This document shows positions 33,208-45,950 of a DNA stretch of 64,000 nt, piece by piece (the stretch's first letter is position 1; each line of letters opens with the position of its first letter). The notes beneath the pieces were generated by a model. It ran no database searches, was not told the DNA's origin, and worked only from the letters and a program-made list of their open reading frames with translations. Both the position numbers and the translations under genes were made by a program. The stretch comes from Phocoena phocoena (Eukaryota; Chordata; Mammalia; Artiodactyla; Phocoenidae): the NCBI RefSeq assembly GCF_963924675.1, contig NC_089220.1, forward strand, positions 58,290,639-58,354,638, written 5' to 3'.

Positions 33208-36200
33208 AAATGGGGTTTGTTATGTGTCTATCATATTTTGCTGATCACACTTGGTGATTTGTATTTGGCTTTATTAAAAACAAACATGGAAATGAAGAGA
33301 TTTAAGCATTATAAAATATTTGAAATATTAGTTCCAAACTGATACATAAACATAAACAACACTATTGCCTGTGATAACATTTAATTCTACAGTCAATGTA
33401 ATGGCCATACACAATGTGTTATGGTATAATTTGTTTCAATTGTTGAGTAATTTAAATATATATTTTTGAGATAGAGAAAATCTTTCACATATATGTTATT
33501 TTCTAAAGTACACACTTTTAAAGTAATTCTTTCTCTGGTAATAATAATCAAGTTCAGTCTTTTTTTTTAAGATTAATTATATTTATTTAGCACCATCAAA
33601 TATAATTCCTAACGTCAAGATGCTCATGGTTTATTGACGACATAACGTGAATCAATGTATGCTCTGTAAAAGGCAAGTAGTTGCCTTTTTGTTGTTTATG
33701 AACATTTTTGTCTGAAATTCTTAATTATGATCTAGTTAAATTGATCTATCTTTTCCTTTATGCTTTGTGCTGCTTTAATAAATCTTCACTACACTGATGT
33801 ATTGGAGATCTGATCAATTCCAAAATTAAGAGTAAAAAATTATTTCATTTAAAAAAAATTTTAAAGAGTGACTCCAGGATCACCAGAAAGGATGGAGAAT
33901 CAGAGACGTTCTAAAATGTTCCTAGCATCTTCCGTGGGTTTCAAAATAAAAGGTATGTTTTTATTTTACCTAATTTTTATGGTGGCCATTCTCTTTGACA
34001 AAATTCATCACTCAATCCAACATTATTTCTCCCTATTTTTGGCTGTGCTACAAGGAAGCAGAGCTGAGTGGTGGCCACAACTTCCAATCCATCTGGATTA
34101 TCTCCTGATAGAAGTATTCCATTTTTGGATTTTCAATGCTCCAAAAAGCAGATCCCAGAGTAACAAAGAAGATTGTCAGAAATGTTGAGTATGAGCAAAG
34201 TTTATTTTTCCCTTTTTTTATTGGAACATGGAGTATATATTTTCCATGGTATGAAAAGCAGTATATACTGGTGAATGTTTCAGAGAATATTTTGCAATCA
34301 TTAGAATAGCACCTCAAACTTTCAAGATCTTTTCTCTGGACCATAGCTATAATGAACTTTAATAGGTCATTATAGCCTTCTATATAGCCATTGCTGGGAG
34401 ACTGAGGGAACATAAAAGCTATGGGTCTTAATCAATTATCTTCACATTTAATTGGAAAATAATTTCTTTGTACAGAAGATTATATGAGAAGCAATAATGA
34501 TCAAAATATTCAGAAAATCCAAGAATGGCACTGCTGATGATGTAGGCATGTTTGCAGATAAAGAAAATGAAAATCTAAATGTCTATTCCAGTGGAGACAG
34601 ATATATGATCTTTCCATAATGAAAAGTGTCCAGTGTAACCAACATTTAACCAATTGGTTAGCTAGTTCTCCTGGAAGATATTACCATATTAGAGTGCAGG
34701 AGTGGATTTGCTGCTTATTAAAGGGAATGTCCACAGTACAGTGGTTTTGTTCATGTTGGGTAGTCATTTGTTGTCCTTGTATGCCATTCTCTCTCTCTCT
34801 CAGAGCCATATATCATGTCAAAATTATTTCTCAAAAATAATACATTTACTTGCCTAAAAGGACTGGAATCTCCACTATACTTGTCTTATTAGGACTTGCC
34901 TCAGGTTCTATGTACTTTCTCACTAGCTACAGCCATGTCAAGCACCATTGATTCTCTAGATAATAAGCTTGCTCTGTAGCCTACATTAGATTAAGAGACA
35001 TTTCTTCTCCTTAAGAGTTGACAGGTTTTGAGTCAATTGTGCCGTAGGTTTGAATGGTTTTCATAAATATCACATATGAACATGAATACTGGAGGGCATG
35101 GATGGCTGGGGACCAGCTACCAGACTAAGTTACCAGACTAGCTATCAATGCTTAAATGACTTTTTCCTTTTGATTTTATCCTTATCCCCCAGTGATATGT
35201 TGAAATTCTGACTTTAGTTAGAAATCTACAGATGACAGATAGTTTTATGGTACATGAAAACAATTGAATATGTGAACTCAAAGGGAATTTTTAAGGCAAT
35301 GAAACTATTCTGCTTATATATAATGGTGGATGCATGACACTATGGCTTTTTCAAAATCAGCTGAACTTTACAACACAGAAAATGAAGCTTAATGTATGCA
35401 AATTAAATAAAAATCATTTAAGAGATATGAGGTTCCCAGGAGGAAATAAAGTCTGTGACAAAGAATGTAAGTAGTTTTACAGAGAATGAAATAACCTCAC
35501 TGAAGGAGGTAAAAGAAAAAGGTGCTGACCAAAATAAATTTGGAACTGAGTGAAGAATGTAACACTAAAGGCAAAGGGAACTGGATATAAGCACTGTGTT
35601 CTAGTTGATAAAGTTGTTTTCCACAGTATAATGATTAATAATTCTGAAACCATTATACATGCATATTGAAACTGAACCATTAGTAAGTGGATAGAAGATG
35701 GAGGAAGCCAAGTTTCATACTTTTAGAGTGACAAGCAATGCAAAAAATAAAAGCCTAAAATGATTTGTGTTGTAATAAATTAGAGTTGAAAACAGTAAAA
35801 AGATTGTACTTTCTACCTGATTGAACTCCATTTATGAAGCTATCCCAGAAGTCCAACAGAATATTTTTAATCATATCTCACGCATAAATTTATTTACATG
35901 ACTGTACTTAGCTGCAAGAAAGTCTTGCATATGTGTTTAGCTGAAAGCTTTGCCATCCTTATATAAATTCAGGGTTCTCTTACTGAGGAAGAAAGCTACA
36001 ATTTAACTGAGTGATACCAAATACTCTCTACCATAGATGCCTTCCTCAGTCATAAAAAACAAACAAACAAAAAAACAACAAAAAAACCCTCTAAATTGTT
36101 TGAAGGTATAATTATTTTTTTAAAAAAAGAAAAAAATATGCATAACTGTTTTTCTAATTTAGGATTGGTCACATACTTTTATGTGTAAGATAAGGAATTT

Positions 36201-36792
36201 TTATAAAACAAAGGCTGATAAATGTACTTACATAAAATTTCAAGCTTATTTATGCCCCCCAAATATTTAAAATTAGTAGTAAACACATATTAGAAAATAC
36301 TTGCAACATATATTAAATATGTTCAATTTAATTCAGTATTCAATATGTCAAAAGCCCTTAAGAGTTACTAAAGAAAAATATCTATAGAGTCTATTCCACA
36401 AGCATTGGACCTTTCCTAAAGTTTTAGAGATGCTATAGCATGGCACCTGACATCATAGCACTCATCAGATTCATTATGAAATATTTTAAAATACAAAGAA
36501 TTACCAAATGAATGCCAAATTCCTCACTTACTATTAGTAGTTCCTCTTTTGTTACAAAAACATGTTGTCATTCATTTATTTATGGCCAGTGAGAATTTAT
36601 TGGATGTCTACTATATGGTTTGAAATTTTGGGTAGATTGGGAAAGGAAAAGTTGAGGAATTAATCATACTAAAAATGGATTAAGAAATTCTAGTAATATG
36701 AAGTTACAGTTTCTCCCAATGTTAGAAGAAGGAAAAAAAAAAAAGAACACAGATCATTAGAGAACTGAGATTTAGGATTAAAAAATTTTCCC
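33208..36792. other. AT-rich non-coding stretch
   Basis: No supported gene. Overlapping frames at 33868-34188 (plus) and 34048-34413 (minus) lack domain character. A short piece around 36567-36625 (TTCATTTATTT ... TATTGGATGTCTACTATATGG) may be the edge of an old MIR-like SINE. Confidence 0.55.
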
Positions 36793-36995
36793 GGGGCTTC
36801 CCTGGTGGCGCAGTGGTTGAGAGTCCGCCTGACGATGCAGGGGACACGGGTTCGTGCCCCAGTCTGGGAAGACCCCACGTGCCGCGGAGGGGCTGGGCCC
36901 GTGAGCCATGGCCGCTGAGCCTGCGCGTCCGGAGCCTCTGCTCTGCAACGGGAGAGGCCACAACAGTGAGAGGCCCGCGTACTGCAAAAAAAAAA
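36793..36995 (+). mobile_element. CHR-type SINE, short cetacean form, plus strand
   Basis: Begins GGGGCTTCCCTGGTGGCGCAG, has the B-box-like GGTTCGTGCCC at 36849-36859, many intact CpGs (GCGCGTCCGG) and a pure A-run at the end. The high CpG retention suggests a young copy. I could not find a convincing target-site duplication; AAAATTTTCCC and AAAAAGTCCC at the two edges match only loosely. Confidence 0.92.
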
Positions 36996-37857
36996 GTCCC
37001 ACTTTTCATGTTATATTAATATATGGTCATATTATATTTGATGCTCTTGAATTACTTCATATATCTAAGTTATTTCTCTTATCTGGATTTCTTAACTTTC
37101 ACTCTTCAAAATCAGAGCCTCTAATTTCTTTTGTTCAATTGCTTTCACATGCCCTGATTCCTAACTTGTCATATTTTCTCCACTTTTGCTTTCCACTATC
37201 CTTCAAAATTGGTAAAGGCATAGTTTGTACTGAACTTTCATTAAGTGACTTTATTACCTTTCCTTCTTAAAGCAAAGAACTACAAGCTAAAAACTGTAAT
37301 TTCTTAAAGCAGATATTTTGCCTATCACACAATTTAATAAGGATATCTTTGGAGTAAGATCAATGGCCAAGATTACATCCTGGAAGAAAAAGTTTTACTT
37401 ATCAACTTGGTTTCCTTTCATTAAAAAAAAAAGAAAAATTCTCTTCAGGAACTTTCGGGTCTTCAGTGAGAAACCCAGCATCACAGAACATTATGTCTTT
37501 TATAGATTTGTGTAACAGTTGGATAAAATGTCATTTTTTGATGTAAGAATATTATATTAATACATTTTGTTTATATTTAAATGATTACATTTGTTAGTGC
37601 TGTGATAGAAAAATAAAGAATCCAAATTATGTAGTAAAAATAGGCTTTGGGGATGGTAATACCTCTCACAATAAAAACATACAAGAATTTATCTCACAGC
37701 TAAAGTAAATGACAATCTTCAGCTGAAGGTAATACTATTAGGGTACTTTAGATCAACTATGTGCTAGAATCAAGGAAGCAAGGGCATTACTATAAAGCAA
37801 GCAGCAAAGAGCTGTTGACTTTTTCCAGAACTATGCAAACATAGCAGTTTTTTGTGT
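36996..37857. other. AT-rich non-coding stretch
   Basis: No supported gene or recognisable repeat. Confidence 0.6.
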
Positions 37858-38192
37858 TTTTTTAAATAAATTTATTTATTAATTAATTTAATTTTTGGCT
37901 GCACTGGGCCTTCGCTGCTGCACACGGGTTTTCTCTAGTTGCTGAGAGCGGGAGTTACTCTTTGCTGCAGTGCACGGCTTCTCATTGCTGTGGCTTCTCC
38001 TGCTGCAGAGCACGGGCTCTAGGCGCGCGGGCTTCAGTAGTTGTAGCTTGCGGGCTTTAGAGCTCAGGCTCAGTAGTTGTGGCGCACGGGCTTAGTTGCT
38101 CCGCGGCATGTGGGATCTTCCTGGACCGGGGCTCGAACCCGTGTCCCCTGCATTAGCAGGCAGATTCTTAACCACTGCACCACCACGGAAGT
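37858..38192 (-). mobile_element. CHR-type SINE, long form, minus strand
   Basis: The left edge is an AAATAAATTTATTTATT tail region on the complement, followed by GGCTGCACTGGGCC and CACGGGCTTAGTTGCTCCGCGG. The right edge is the SINE head, read as the complement of GGTGGTGCAGTGG. It is the same family as 29731-30082. No clean duplication was found. Confidence 0.9.
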
Positions 38193-41109
38193 GTAAGAAG
38201 TTAATTTTCCTTTGTGAATTAGAAAAAATAAAACCACTAGATCAAGAAACTGCATAAATCAAAAGCAGCCCCAAATAAAAAAAGCCATCAGAGGAAATGA
38301 AATAAGGCATTCTTACAGGTGTACCATGTATAAAAAGAATAATTATGTAACATACATGTTAATGACCAAACTAATAAATAAAGGTAAATGTTTTAGTCAT
38401 TGAAACAATTTACTGTATTTAAGCACTTAAGAACTGTGTTGTCACCAAGTTTCTGTTTCAAAATATACAGTAATACAATTAACCTAACACCTAAGACTGC
38501 ATACTTTTAAGTGTTTGTTCTTCTAGGATATTAAAAAGGAACTGTGTAACAAACATTATCTGAATATAAATGATCAACACCAAACATAATATAGTTCTTA
38601 TTTAACCCCCATTTGGTGTAGGCACAGTGGAAATGTTGTAAAAACTGGCGTGGGGGGATAAAAAGATTGGTCAGAATTTAAATTTCAGGCTAATCCCTAA
38701 GAATGTAGAACAGAAAAAAAATTAACAAAATAGTTGTAACTTGATATACTTTCCATTGGATTTAGTAGGCTATCATGAAGCAAACTCTAAACAAAACTAT
38801 TACCTCAAAGTAAAAAGAAGAAAATGTAAATATCTTTGAGTCTTAGTTGAAGTTTATGTTCTGAAAGAAGGCTGATATTAGCTAGAACTGCAACACTATT
38901 TTAAAAAATTCTTGGTTTTTGCTTCATATGTGTATTTTAGTTATTAATAAGAGATAAGAGAGAAAATAATAGTAAATTATGAAGCCATGGGTAAGTATGT
39001 ATGGCTGTTCATGAAATAAATTAAACTAAATGAATCAGTTGGATCAAGAATTTCCTACCACACTGTTTTTATCTGTAGCTAGCCATTGTCCAGTAATTCA
39101 GAAGATGTCTACCATTACCATGGACAGCACTTTTATAGTATATTAATTTTTTTCTATCTACTTTCCCCCTTACCACATAAATAATCATCTGACAAAAAAT
39201 TTTATTTTGTAAATGATTTGTTTTAATTACTGAAGACGTGATTTAAAATTTAAGTAGATGCATCTGCTAAACCTGAGTTAATAGTGGTGGTGATGATGAT
39301 GACTAGGGTAGTGAAAGCAGGAATGGTGATACTGATGAGAAAATTAAACCCAGATGGTTACATTTTTTCTGTTTTGTGCTTTTGTTTTTGTTTTTTTGAA
39401 GACGGTTGGTAAAATGAAAAGAATAGCCAAAATCATTGGAACAAAGCCTGAGTTCCAAGAAACTGCTTCCTCTACTGTTATAAGCTGCTATAGATTTGTT
39501 CCTTCTCTGATTGCTACAAATGAGAGGTGTGCACCTAAAATGAAAAATATAAAACATATAATAAAAGTCACCTTGTTTTTAAAAATTAAAATTTTCTGTG
39601 TGGATAAAATTTCAAATAAGACTACAGTGTTTTCCACCTTGGAAAAAAAATCACTAAATGTTCAAATCCCTACAAATTTATTTCCATGTATAGAACTCAG
39701 TATTTCACAATCACCTCTTAAGGATAATAAATTTTAAAACCCAAGAAAAGTTTCTAGAGAACAATTTTACAGCATTTATCACAGAACTTAAACAAATGTG
39801 CCCTGATCCAGCAATTTCAACTTTAGAAAATACTGATGTATATAAGTAGAGATCTAGTTTCAAGAATGCTTAACAAAGCATTATTATAGTAAGAAATCTG
39901 GAAACAATCTATCCCAAAACAATTTGAATAAGTTGTCTTTCATCCTTGATAGAATATACCTGAAATAAGAAAGAAGTAGTAGAAGATGTATTGACATGGA
40001 AAAATATTCAAAATATGAGTAAAATAGCTTATACAGCTTATACAAGACTAAGCAAGGAATGATCACATTTCATTAAAACTCAAAACTAATTAGAAAAAAA
40101 TACTTTAAGGCTGAAGTTAACTGTCTCCAGCTAAATTCACCTGTAAAATGAGGAACTAGAAACAAACAAAAAACTTTCTTCTGATCCCATGAGCATACTG
40201 TTTTACAAAATTCAAAATTACCCACGCAGATGTAATTTTCAAGATTGTCAATTTTTAACTAGCAATAGACAAGTTATTTCAATTATTTTTTCAAGAAGAT
40301 CAATTTCCATAAGTATTAACTGAAATTTTAAACTAATTCAGCAGACACTCAACATATGAGAAAAACCTGCTCTTTTTACTGGTATCTAAACAATTGAACT
40401 TAAACTGGAAGGAAAAGCAGAAAACTGTTACTAGAGAATCACTGAAATTCATGATACTGTATATAAATGAATCTTTGTGTCCACTGATTAACTGCAAAAT
40501 TAAGTGCAATCTCCTTAAAAGTAAGAATTTTTGTTGATCCTTGCTTCTTCCACAATAAATGTTGCTTTCAATGAAATGTAAAATTGGGACCAATTCTCTA
40601 CTGAAAATTAAAGTTCAATATTTCAGTATTTGAAGAGATAACAAAGGAGAAAATTAGTTATAAAAAGGCACCTTGATTTTTTTTTCCCTTCACCAGGAAA
40701 GACTGGAGTTTAAAAATCTTACTTAGTCCTGTATAATTAAAATAATACCCAGCAGAAAGTGCTCTTCTTTAAAGAGGTAAAACAAAAATATCTAAATCAA
40801 CACAATCCAAAAGAAACTTCTGAGCATCTGTTTATGCAGTCCATGAACCATGACCCCAAATTATATATGATGGGGTACATCTGCAAGGAGTACCCAACCA
40901 AGCCTACATATGTAGGAGCTCTAACACAGCCTGAGTTGGGGGCCTCACCTAGAAAAATGTCAATTAAATGAAACAAAACAAAACAAAAAACCCTTTCAAT
41001 GGCACAAGAGATATAATCACAGGCAATGTAATAAACTAATTTGGCAGATACAGTGTTATTCTCAAAATATAATGTAATCAAGATGTTCTCTTTTATGGTC
41101 AACTGGCTG

Positions 41110-41391
41110 TCACCACTTCACTGCTTTCTCTGCTAAGTATTTGTACACAACTTGTCCCTGAATTAAATAGAAGAGAAGAGGCACCAAGTCCAAAATATCA
41201 CTAAGCTGAGAAAATCTTTCATACACCCAAAAGATGAAGAAGCTGCACAGAAAAAAATGGACACCAATATAAAGCACGACATTCTTGCTGACCCAGATTC
41301 TGTCCAGGCTACCTTCAGGTGTTCCACTGCCCAGCACCACAGGATGCCATGTCCTGCTGCCTGATCCCCCGCCACACACACACACACACAC
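41110..41391 (-). other. Unassigned hydrophobic open frame
   Basis: A 93-codon minus-strand frame. Its first residues are encoded by the CA microsatellite and are meaningless. The rest (about 80 residues) has two hydrophobic segments, NVVLYIGVHFFLCSFFIFWVY and LVPLLFYLIQGQVVY, and ends AEKAVKW. Its base composition is less AT-rich than the flanks. I do not recognise a family. It could be an exon or pseudogene piece of a small membrane protein, or chance; I lean to pseudogene or chance because there is no start codon before the microsatellite. Confidence 0.25.
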
Positions 41392-41394
41392 ACT
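41371..41394. repeat. (CA)n microsatellite
   Basis: Pure CA run of about 11 units. Confidence 0.9.
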
Positions 41395-42029
41395 ATTTCT
41401 TTATTCCAGTGAAGTAAATGGTCCTAGAGTTTCCTCCTACTTTGGACAAAATGTATTCCTAGCTTTGTACACTCTATCATACCAAGCCAAAAACAGCATG
41501 AGACATGGTAGATAGGCCACAGAAGGCTATCTAGTCAAGTATAGACAAGTTAAAGCCTTGCTTCAGAGTTCTGGGCCTAATACGCAACCAATATTTAAGT
41601 TTTTTTCTTTTTCTGGGCATTTTTCCTAAGTGCACACAACTTTGAGATAAAGAAAGCTGATTACCGGCAGGATCTAGGGGTCGTGGTTGCCATAATTACA
41701 GGTTCCTTCTCTTATATCTGACATAGTTTAACCGGGCAACTAATATTAATATACCCAAGGAGTTGAGAACTTAAAGAGGCTCCTAGGGCAATAATTCTCA
41801 ATCCAGATGACAGAATATCTTTCGGAGAAACTTTTCAAACTATTCTCAAATCTAAATTCATATGCATTCTCTCACAACATTATTTTCTTCTCTATTAATG
41901 TTTCTTTTAACTGTGTTTACCAGACTTTTCTGAAGGAAATATGGTGCTTGGATTTAGAAAAATGGTTAGAACTCACTTTTTAATGTTTCAGGTTCTGCCT
42001 CAAGTAGACCTGGTGGGTATTTATTAATT

Positions 42030-42275
42030 TAATAAACACATATTTATTTAGCACTAATATTTCCCTAACACTGCTCTAATAGGTTTAGGTTATTAATTCA
42101 GTTAACCTTATAATAATCATAACTAATTACCACTTTTTCATTTTGCAGGTGAAAAATAAGGGATATTAGGATAAAGAAATTACCCAATGTCACACAGCTG
42201 GTAAATGATTGAGATGTATTTGAACTCAGTCTAAATCCCTGTGTCCATGCTCTTAACCCCAAACTTTGTTTGCAG
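42030..42275 (+). mobile_element. MIR element
   Basis: Order typical of the ancient MIR SINE: ACTGCTCTAATAGG, CATTTTGCAGGTGAAAAA, AAATTACCCAATGTCACACAGCTGGTAAATG, then GTGTCCATGCTCTTAACC. Well decayed. Confidence 0.8.
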
Positions 42276-42342
42276 TGTCCTGAATGCAGAAAGAAAGGTC
42301 TCTCATTAACAGTTGGAAAGAGCAGCATCGTCTAGACCCTCC

Positions 42343-42545
42343 GACAGTGACATGGTAGTCACCAGCAACGTGTGGCTATCTAAATTTAAATGCATAATCA
42401 AAATAATATAAAAATTTCTATGGACATCATACTATCCATATATCAAGTGTTTGATAAGCTACATGTTTTCAATGGTTAACATAATGGAAAGCACAAATAA
42501 CGAACTTCTGTATCATCACAGAAAGTTCTACTGAACAGTGTTGAG
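42343..42545 (+). mobile_element. Ancient dispersed repeat, family not assigned
   Basis: Segments such as CAACGTGTGGCTATCTAAATTTAAAT and CAGAAAGTTCTACTGAACAG look like a mammal-wide repeat I have seen but cannot name with certainty, possibly a DNA-transposon fossil. A related segment is at 63325-63540. Confidence 0.4.
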
Positions 42546-42631
42546 TACCTCAGAACTTAGTTTATCAGCATTTGTTGTAGGAAAGTCCCACATCATAGGC
42601 ATTGTTTCTACACTGGCAGAAAATCTGGTAT

Positions 42632-42745
42632 ACCAGTGCTTTTCAAGCTTCAGTGTGTATTTAAATCACTTGAAAATTTTGTTTAAATCCAGATTTTGGT
42701 TTACTAGGTCTAGGGTGGGGCCTGAGAATCTGTACTCTTAAAAAA
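42632..42745 (+). mobile_element. MER5A-like hAT transposon fossil
   Basis: CAGTGCTTTTCAAGCTTCAGTG followed by AAATCACTTG and GGTGGGGCCTGAGAATCTGTA fits the short non-autonomous hAT-Charlie element MER5A. No coding potential. Confidence 0.65.
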
Positions 42746-43279
42746 AGAAAAGGTGTTGCCAATGCTACTGATCCATGGATAACACTATGAGTTGCGAGAT
42801 AATAGTCAGAATCTTATCATGAGCCATAACGGATTACTTCTTCTTTTCTTTTTTTTTTTTTTTTGGTCTAAGGATCATTTTCCTTGGCTATCTCAGATTG
42901 CAGAAATATCATTGCTTCTAGAGGTCAGAGCCACTTTGGGAAAAGTAAAAAGTATCTCCAGCATCACCTCTGGTGGCTATTAATCCAGAAACAATGCTAG
43001 TCTTATCTAGGACCAGGACAATATGCCCCGACCACAAACAGAGATGGATACTCCATCTTTGCACCACTGAGACTGTGCACTTGTAGAGGTCATAGTGTTT
43101 TTGTACTAGCACACCTTTCCTTAGTTTCTTCTCTTCTCAATCAGGGCTTAGGAACTAATATAAAGAAGTATTAGTAGTGGGAAAAAATAAAAGAATTAGA
43201 TTTTGTTTTTCTACCTCTGGAGAAAAGAAGTTTATCCAAAGCCCAGTGAATTTATAGTTAGATAAAAGTGAGCTTTAAG
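42746..43279. other. Non-coding stretch
   Basis: Nothing recognisable except a T-run at about 42848-42864. Confidence 0.6.
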
Positions 43280-43288
43280 AGGAGTTTG

Positions 43289-43718
43289 AATTGCAGCAAT
43301 AAGGATGTAACTAGAGATTATCATGCTAAATGAAGTAAATTAGAAAGAGAAAGACAAATACCGTATGATATCACTTATATGTGGAATCTAAAATATGGCA
43401 AATTGAACCTATCTACAAAACAGAAACAGACTCATAGACATAGAGAACAGACTTGTGGTTGCCAAGGGGGAGGGGAGGAGGGAGAGGGATAGACTGGGAG
43501 TTTGGGGTTGGTAGATTCAAACTATTACATTTAGAATGGATAAACAACAAGATCCTAATGTATAGCACAGGGCACTGTATTCAATATCCTGTGATAAACC
43601 ATAATGGAAAAGAATATTAAAAAAGAATGTCTCTATGTGTATAACTGAATCACTTTGCTGTGCAGCAGAGATTGGCACAGCATTGTAAATCGACTACACT
43701 TCAATTAAAAGAAAAAAA
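43289..43718 (+). mobile_element. L1 3' end, plus strand
   Basis: Runs from the ORF2 C-terminal region (CTAGAGATTATCATGC, AATTAGAAAGAGAAAGACAAAT) through the G-rich tract (GGGGGAGGGGAGGAGGGAGAGGG) to AATTAAAAGAAAAAAAA. The flanking 9-mers AGGAGTTTG (43280-43288 and 43719-43727) are a likely target-site duplication. Differences from the young L1 show it belongs to an older subfamily. Confidence 0.85.
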
Positions 43719-44364
43719 AGGAGTTTGGTGAGAGGTAATGTGTTGTACACTTTGATTTGGGGTCAAAGACCAAGTTGTTGCTCTGCTCACCATTTTCTTG
43801 CAGAATACCATCCCCTCATAGGCCTCAAGAAGCAGGATTGCTCATCAGGTCAGATTCAGATATTCCTGTGTCCCCTGGCCCAAACTATGCTAATATTAGT
43901 CATTATCTCCAGTAATTACTTTTCTTAGTGAAGTATGATTGATTTACAACATTATATTAGTTTCAGGTGTACAACACACTGATTCAATATTTTTATGGAT
44001 TACACTCCATTTAAAGTAATTATAAAATACTGGTTATATTCCCTGTGCTGTATAATATTTCCTTATAGCTTATTTATTTTATACACAGTAATTTGTATCT
44101 CCTAATCCCATACCCCCATTTTGCCCCTCCCTGCTTTCTTCTTCCCACTGGTAACCACTAGCTTGTTCTTTGTATCAGTAAGTCTGTTTCTATTTTGTAA
44201 CATTCATTTGTTTGTTTCATTTTATTAGATTCCATATATAAGTGATAACACAGTGTTTGTCTTTCTCTGTCTGATTTATTTCACTAAGCATAATACCCTC
44301 CAGGTCCATCCATGTTGTTTCAACTGGAAAAAAATTCATTCTTTTTTATGGCTGAATAATATTT

Positions 44365-44420
<56 letters not shown>

Positions 44421-44487
44421 CATGTGTGTGTGTGTGTATATCTATATATCTATATATCTATATATCTATATATATACCCGTGTGTGT

Positions 44488-44538
<51 letters not shown>
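44365..44538. repeat. Long (TA)n compound microsatellite inside L1
   Basis: About 175 bases of TA, TATC and GTGT units. It has grown from the TGTATATATG site of the L1, and a related L1 segment (GGCTGAATAATATT / GGCTGAGTAATATT) is present on both sides. Confidence 0.9.
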
Positions 44539-44540
<2 letters not shown>

Positions 44541-45138
44541 ATATCTTCATTCCTTTCTATGGCTGAGTAATATTCCATTGTATGGCATCTTCTTTATCCA
44601 TTCATCTGCTGATGAACACTTAGGTTGCTTCCATATCTTGGCTATTGTAATTAATGCTGCTATGAGCATTAGGGTGCATGTATCTCTTCAAATTAGTGTT
44701 TTCATTTTCTTCTAATACTGCATATACCCAGGAGTGGAATCACTGGATCATACTGTAGTTCTACTTTTAGTTTTTTGAGGCAACTCCATACTATGTTCCA
44801 TAGTGGCTGCACCAATTTACATTCTAACAACAGTGTACTAGGGTTCCCTTTTCTCCACATCCTCACCAACATTGTTGTTTTTGTCTTTTTGGTGACAACC
44901 ATTATGATAGGTGTGAGGTGATATCTCATTGTGTTTCTGATTTACATTTCTCTGATGATTAGTGATGCTGAACATCTTTTCATGTCCCTGTTGGCCATCT
45001 GTATGTCTTCTTTGAAAAAAAAATCTCTTCAGGTCTTCTGCGTATTTTTTTAATCTGTATGTTTGTTTGCTTGATATTGAGTTGTATGAGCAGTTTATGT
45101 ATTTTGAATATTAACTCCTTATCTGTCATATCATTTGC

Positions 45139-45950
45139 AAATCCTATACTATGAAAATTATAAACACTGATGAAGGCGATTGAAGATGATATAAAGAAAT
45201 GGAAATACATTCCATACTCTTGGATTGGAAGAATTTAAAATGACCATACTACCCAAAGTTATCTACAGATTTAATGCAATCCCTGTCAAAATACCAAGGG
45301 CATTTTTCGCAATACCAAATTTTGCAATACCAAATTTCTCAATACCAAGGGCATTTTTCACAATCCTAAATTTTAGGATTTCAAATAATCCTAAAATTTA
45401 TATGAAACCACAAAAGACCCCAAATTGCCAAAGTAATCTTGAGAAAAAAGAACAAAGCTGGTGGTATCATATTGCCTGACTTCAGACTATACTATAAAGC
45501 TACAGTAATCAAAACAGTATGGTACTGCACAAACACAGACACACAGATCAATGGAACAGAATAGAGAGCTCAGAAATAAAACCATGCACTTAAATGAGCA
45601 ATTAATCTATGACAAAGGAAGCAAGATACATGGGGAAAATACACTCTCTTTAATAAATGGTGTGGGGAAAACTGGACAGGTACATATAAAAGAATGAAAT
45701 TAGAACATTTTCTCACACCATGTACAAAAATAAACTCAAAATGGACTAAAGACCTAAACATAAGACCGGAAACCATAAAACTCCTAGAAGAAAATGTAGG
45801 CAGAATGCTTTTTGCCATAAATAGTAGCAATGTTTTTATGGATCTGTCTCCTAAGACAAAGGAAACAATAGCAAAAATAAACAAATGAGAACTAATTAAA
45901 CTTAAAAGCTTTTGCAAAGCAAAGGAAACCATCAACAAAATGAAAAGACA
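45139..45950 (+). pseudogene. L1 ORF2 middle segment, inverted piece
   Basis: Plus-strand remnant of the ORF2 region after the RT ([19 protein letters not shown] at 45240 on, then [27 protein letters not shown] at about 45720). Stops and frame changes occur throughout. A local duplication of AATACCAA units lies at 45300-45400. Confidence 0.8.

Larger units (their letters stand above)
38193..42029. other. AT-rich non-coding stretch with one unexplained frame
   Basis: Mostly AT-rich unique DNA without gene signs. The exception is a minus-strand frame at 41110-41391 (listed separately), next to a CA microsatellite at 41371-41394. An (AAAAC)n-like patch lies at 40970-40993. Confidence 0.5.
43920..45950 (-). 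mobile_element. L1 fragment with inverted 5' part (twin-primed)
   Basis: From about 43920 to 45138 the minus strand reads L1 3' UTR and the ORF2 C-terminus. From about 45139 to 45950 the plus strand reads the ORF2 segment that normally lies just upstream, ending in AAAAGACAATCTCC. In L1 coordinates the plus piece stops where the minus piece starts, as twin priming predicts. The edges ATCTCCAGTAATTAC (43905) and ATCTCCAACAATTAT (45951) are probably a diverged duplication. The element is interrupted by a large TA-rich microsatellite and several small local duplications. Confidence 0.82.

Noticed and set aside
32927..33342. Plus-strand frames of 92-114 codons
   Set aside because: They are translations of a minus-strand CHR SINE and its flanks; the same type of reading recurs at 36690-37009.
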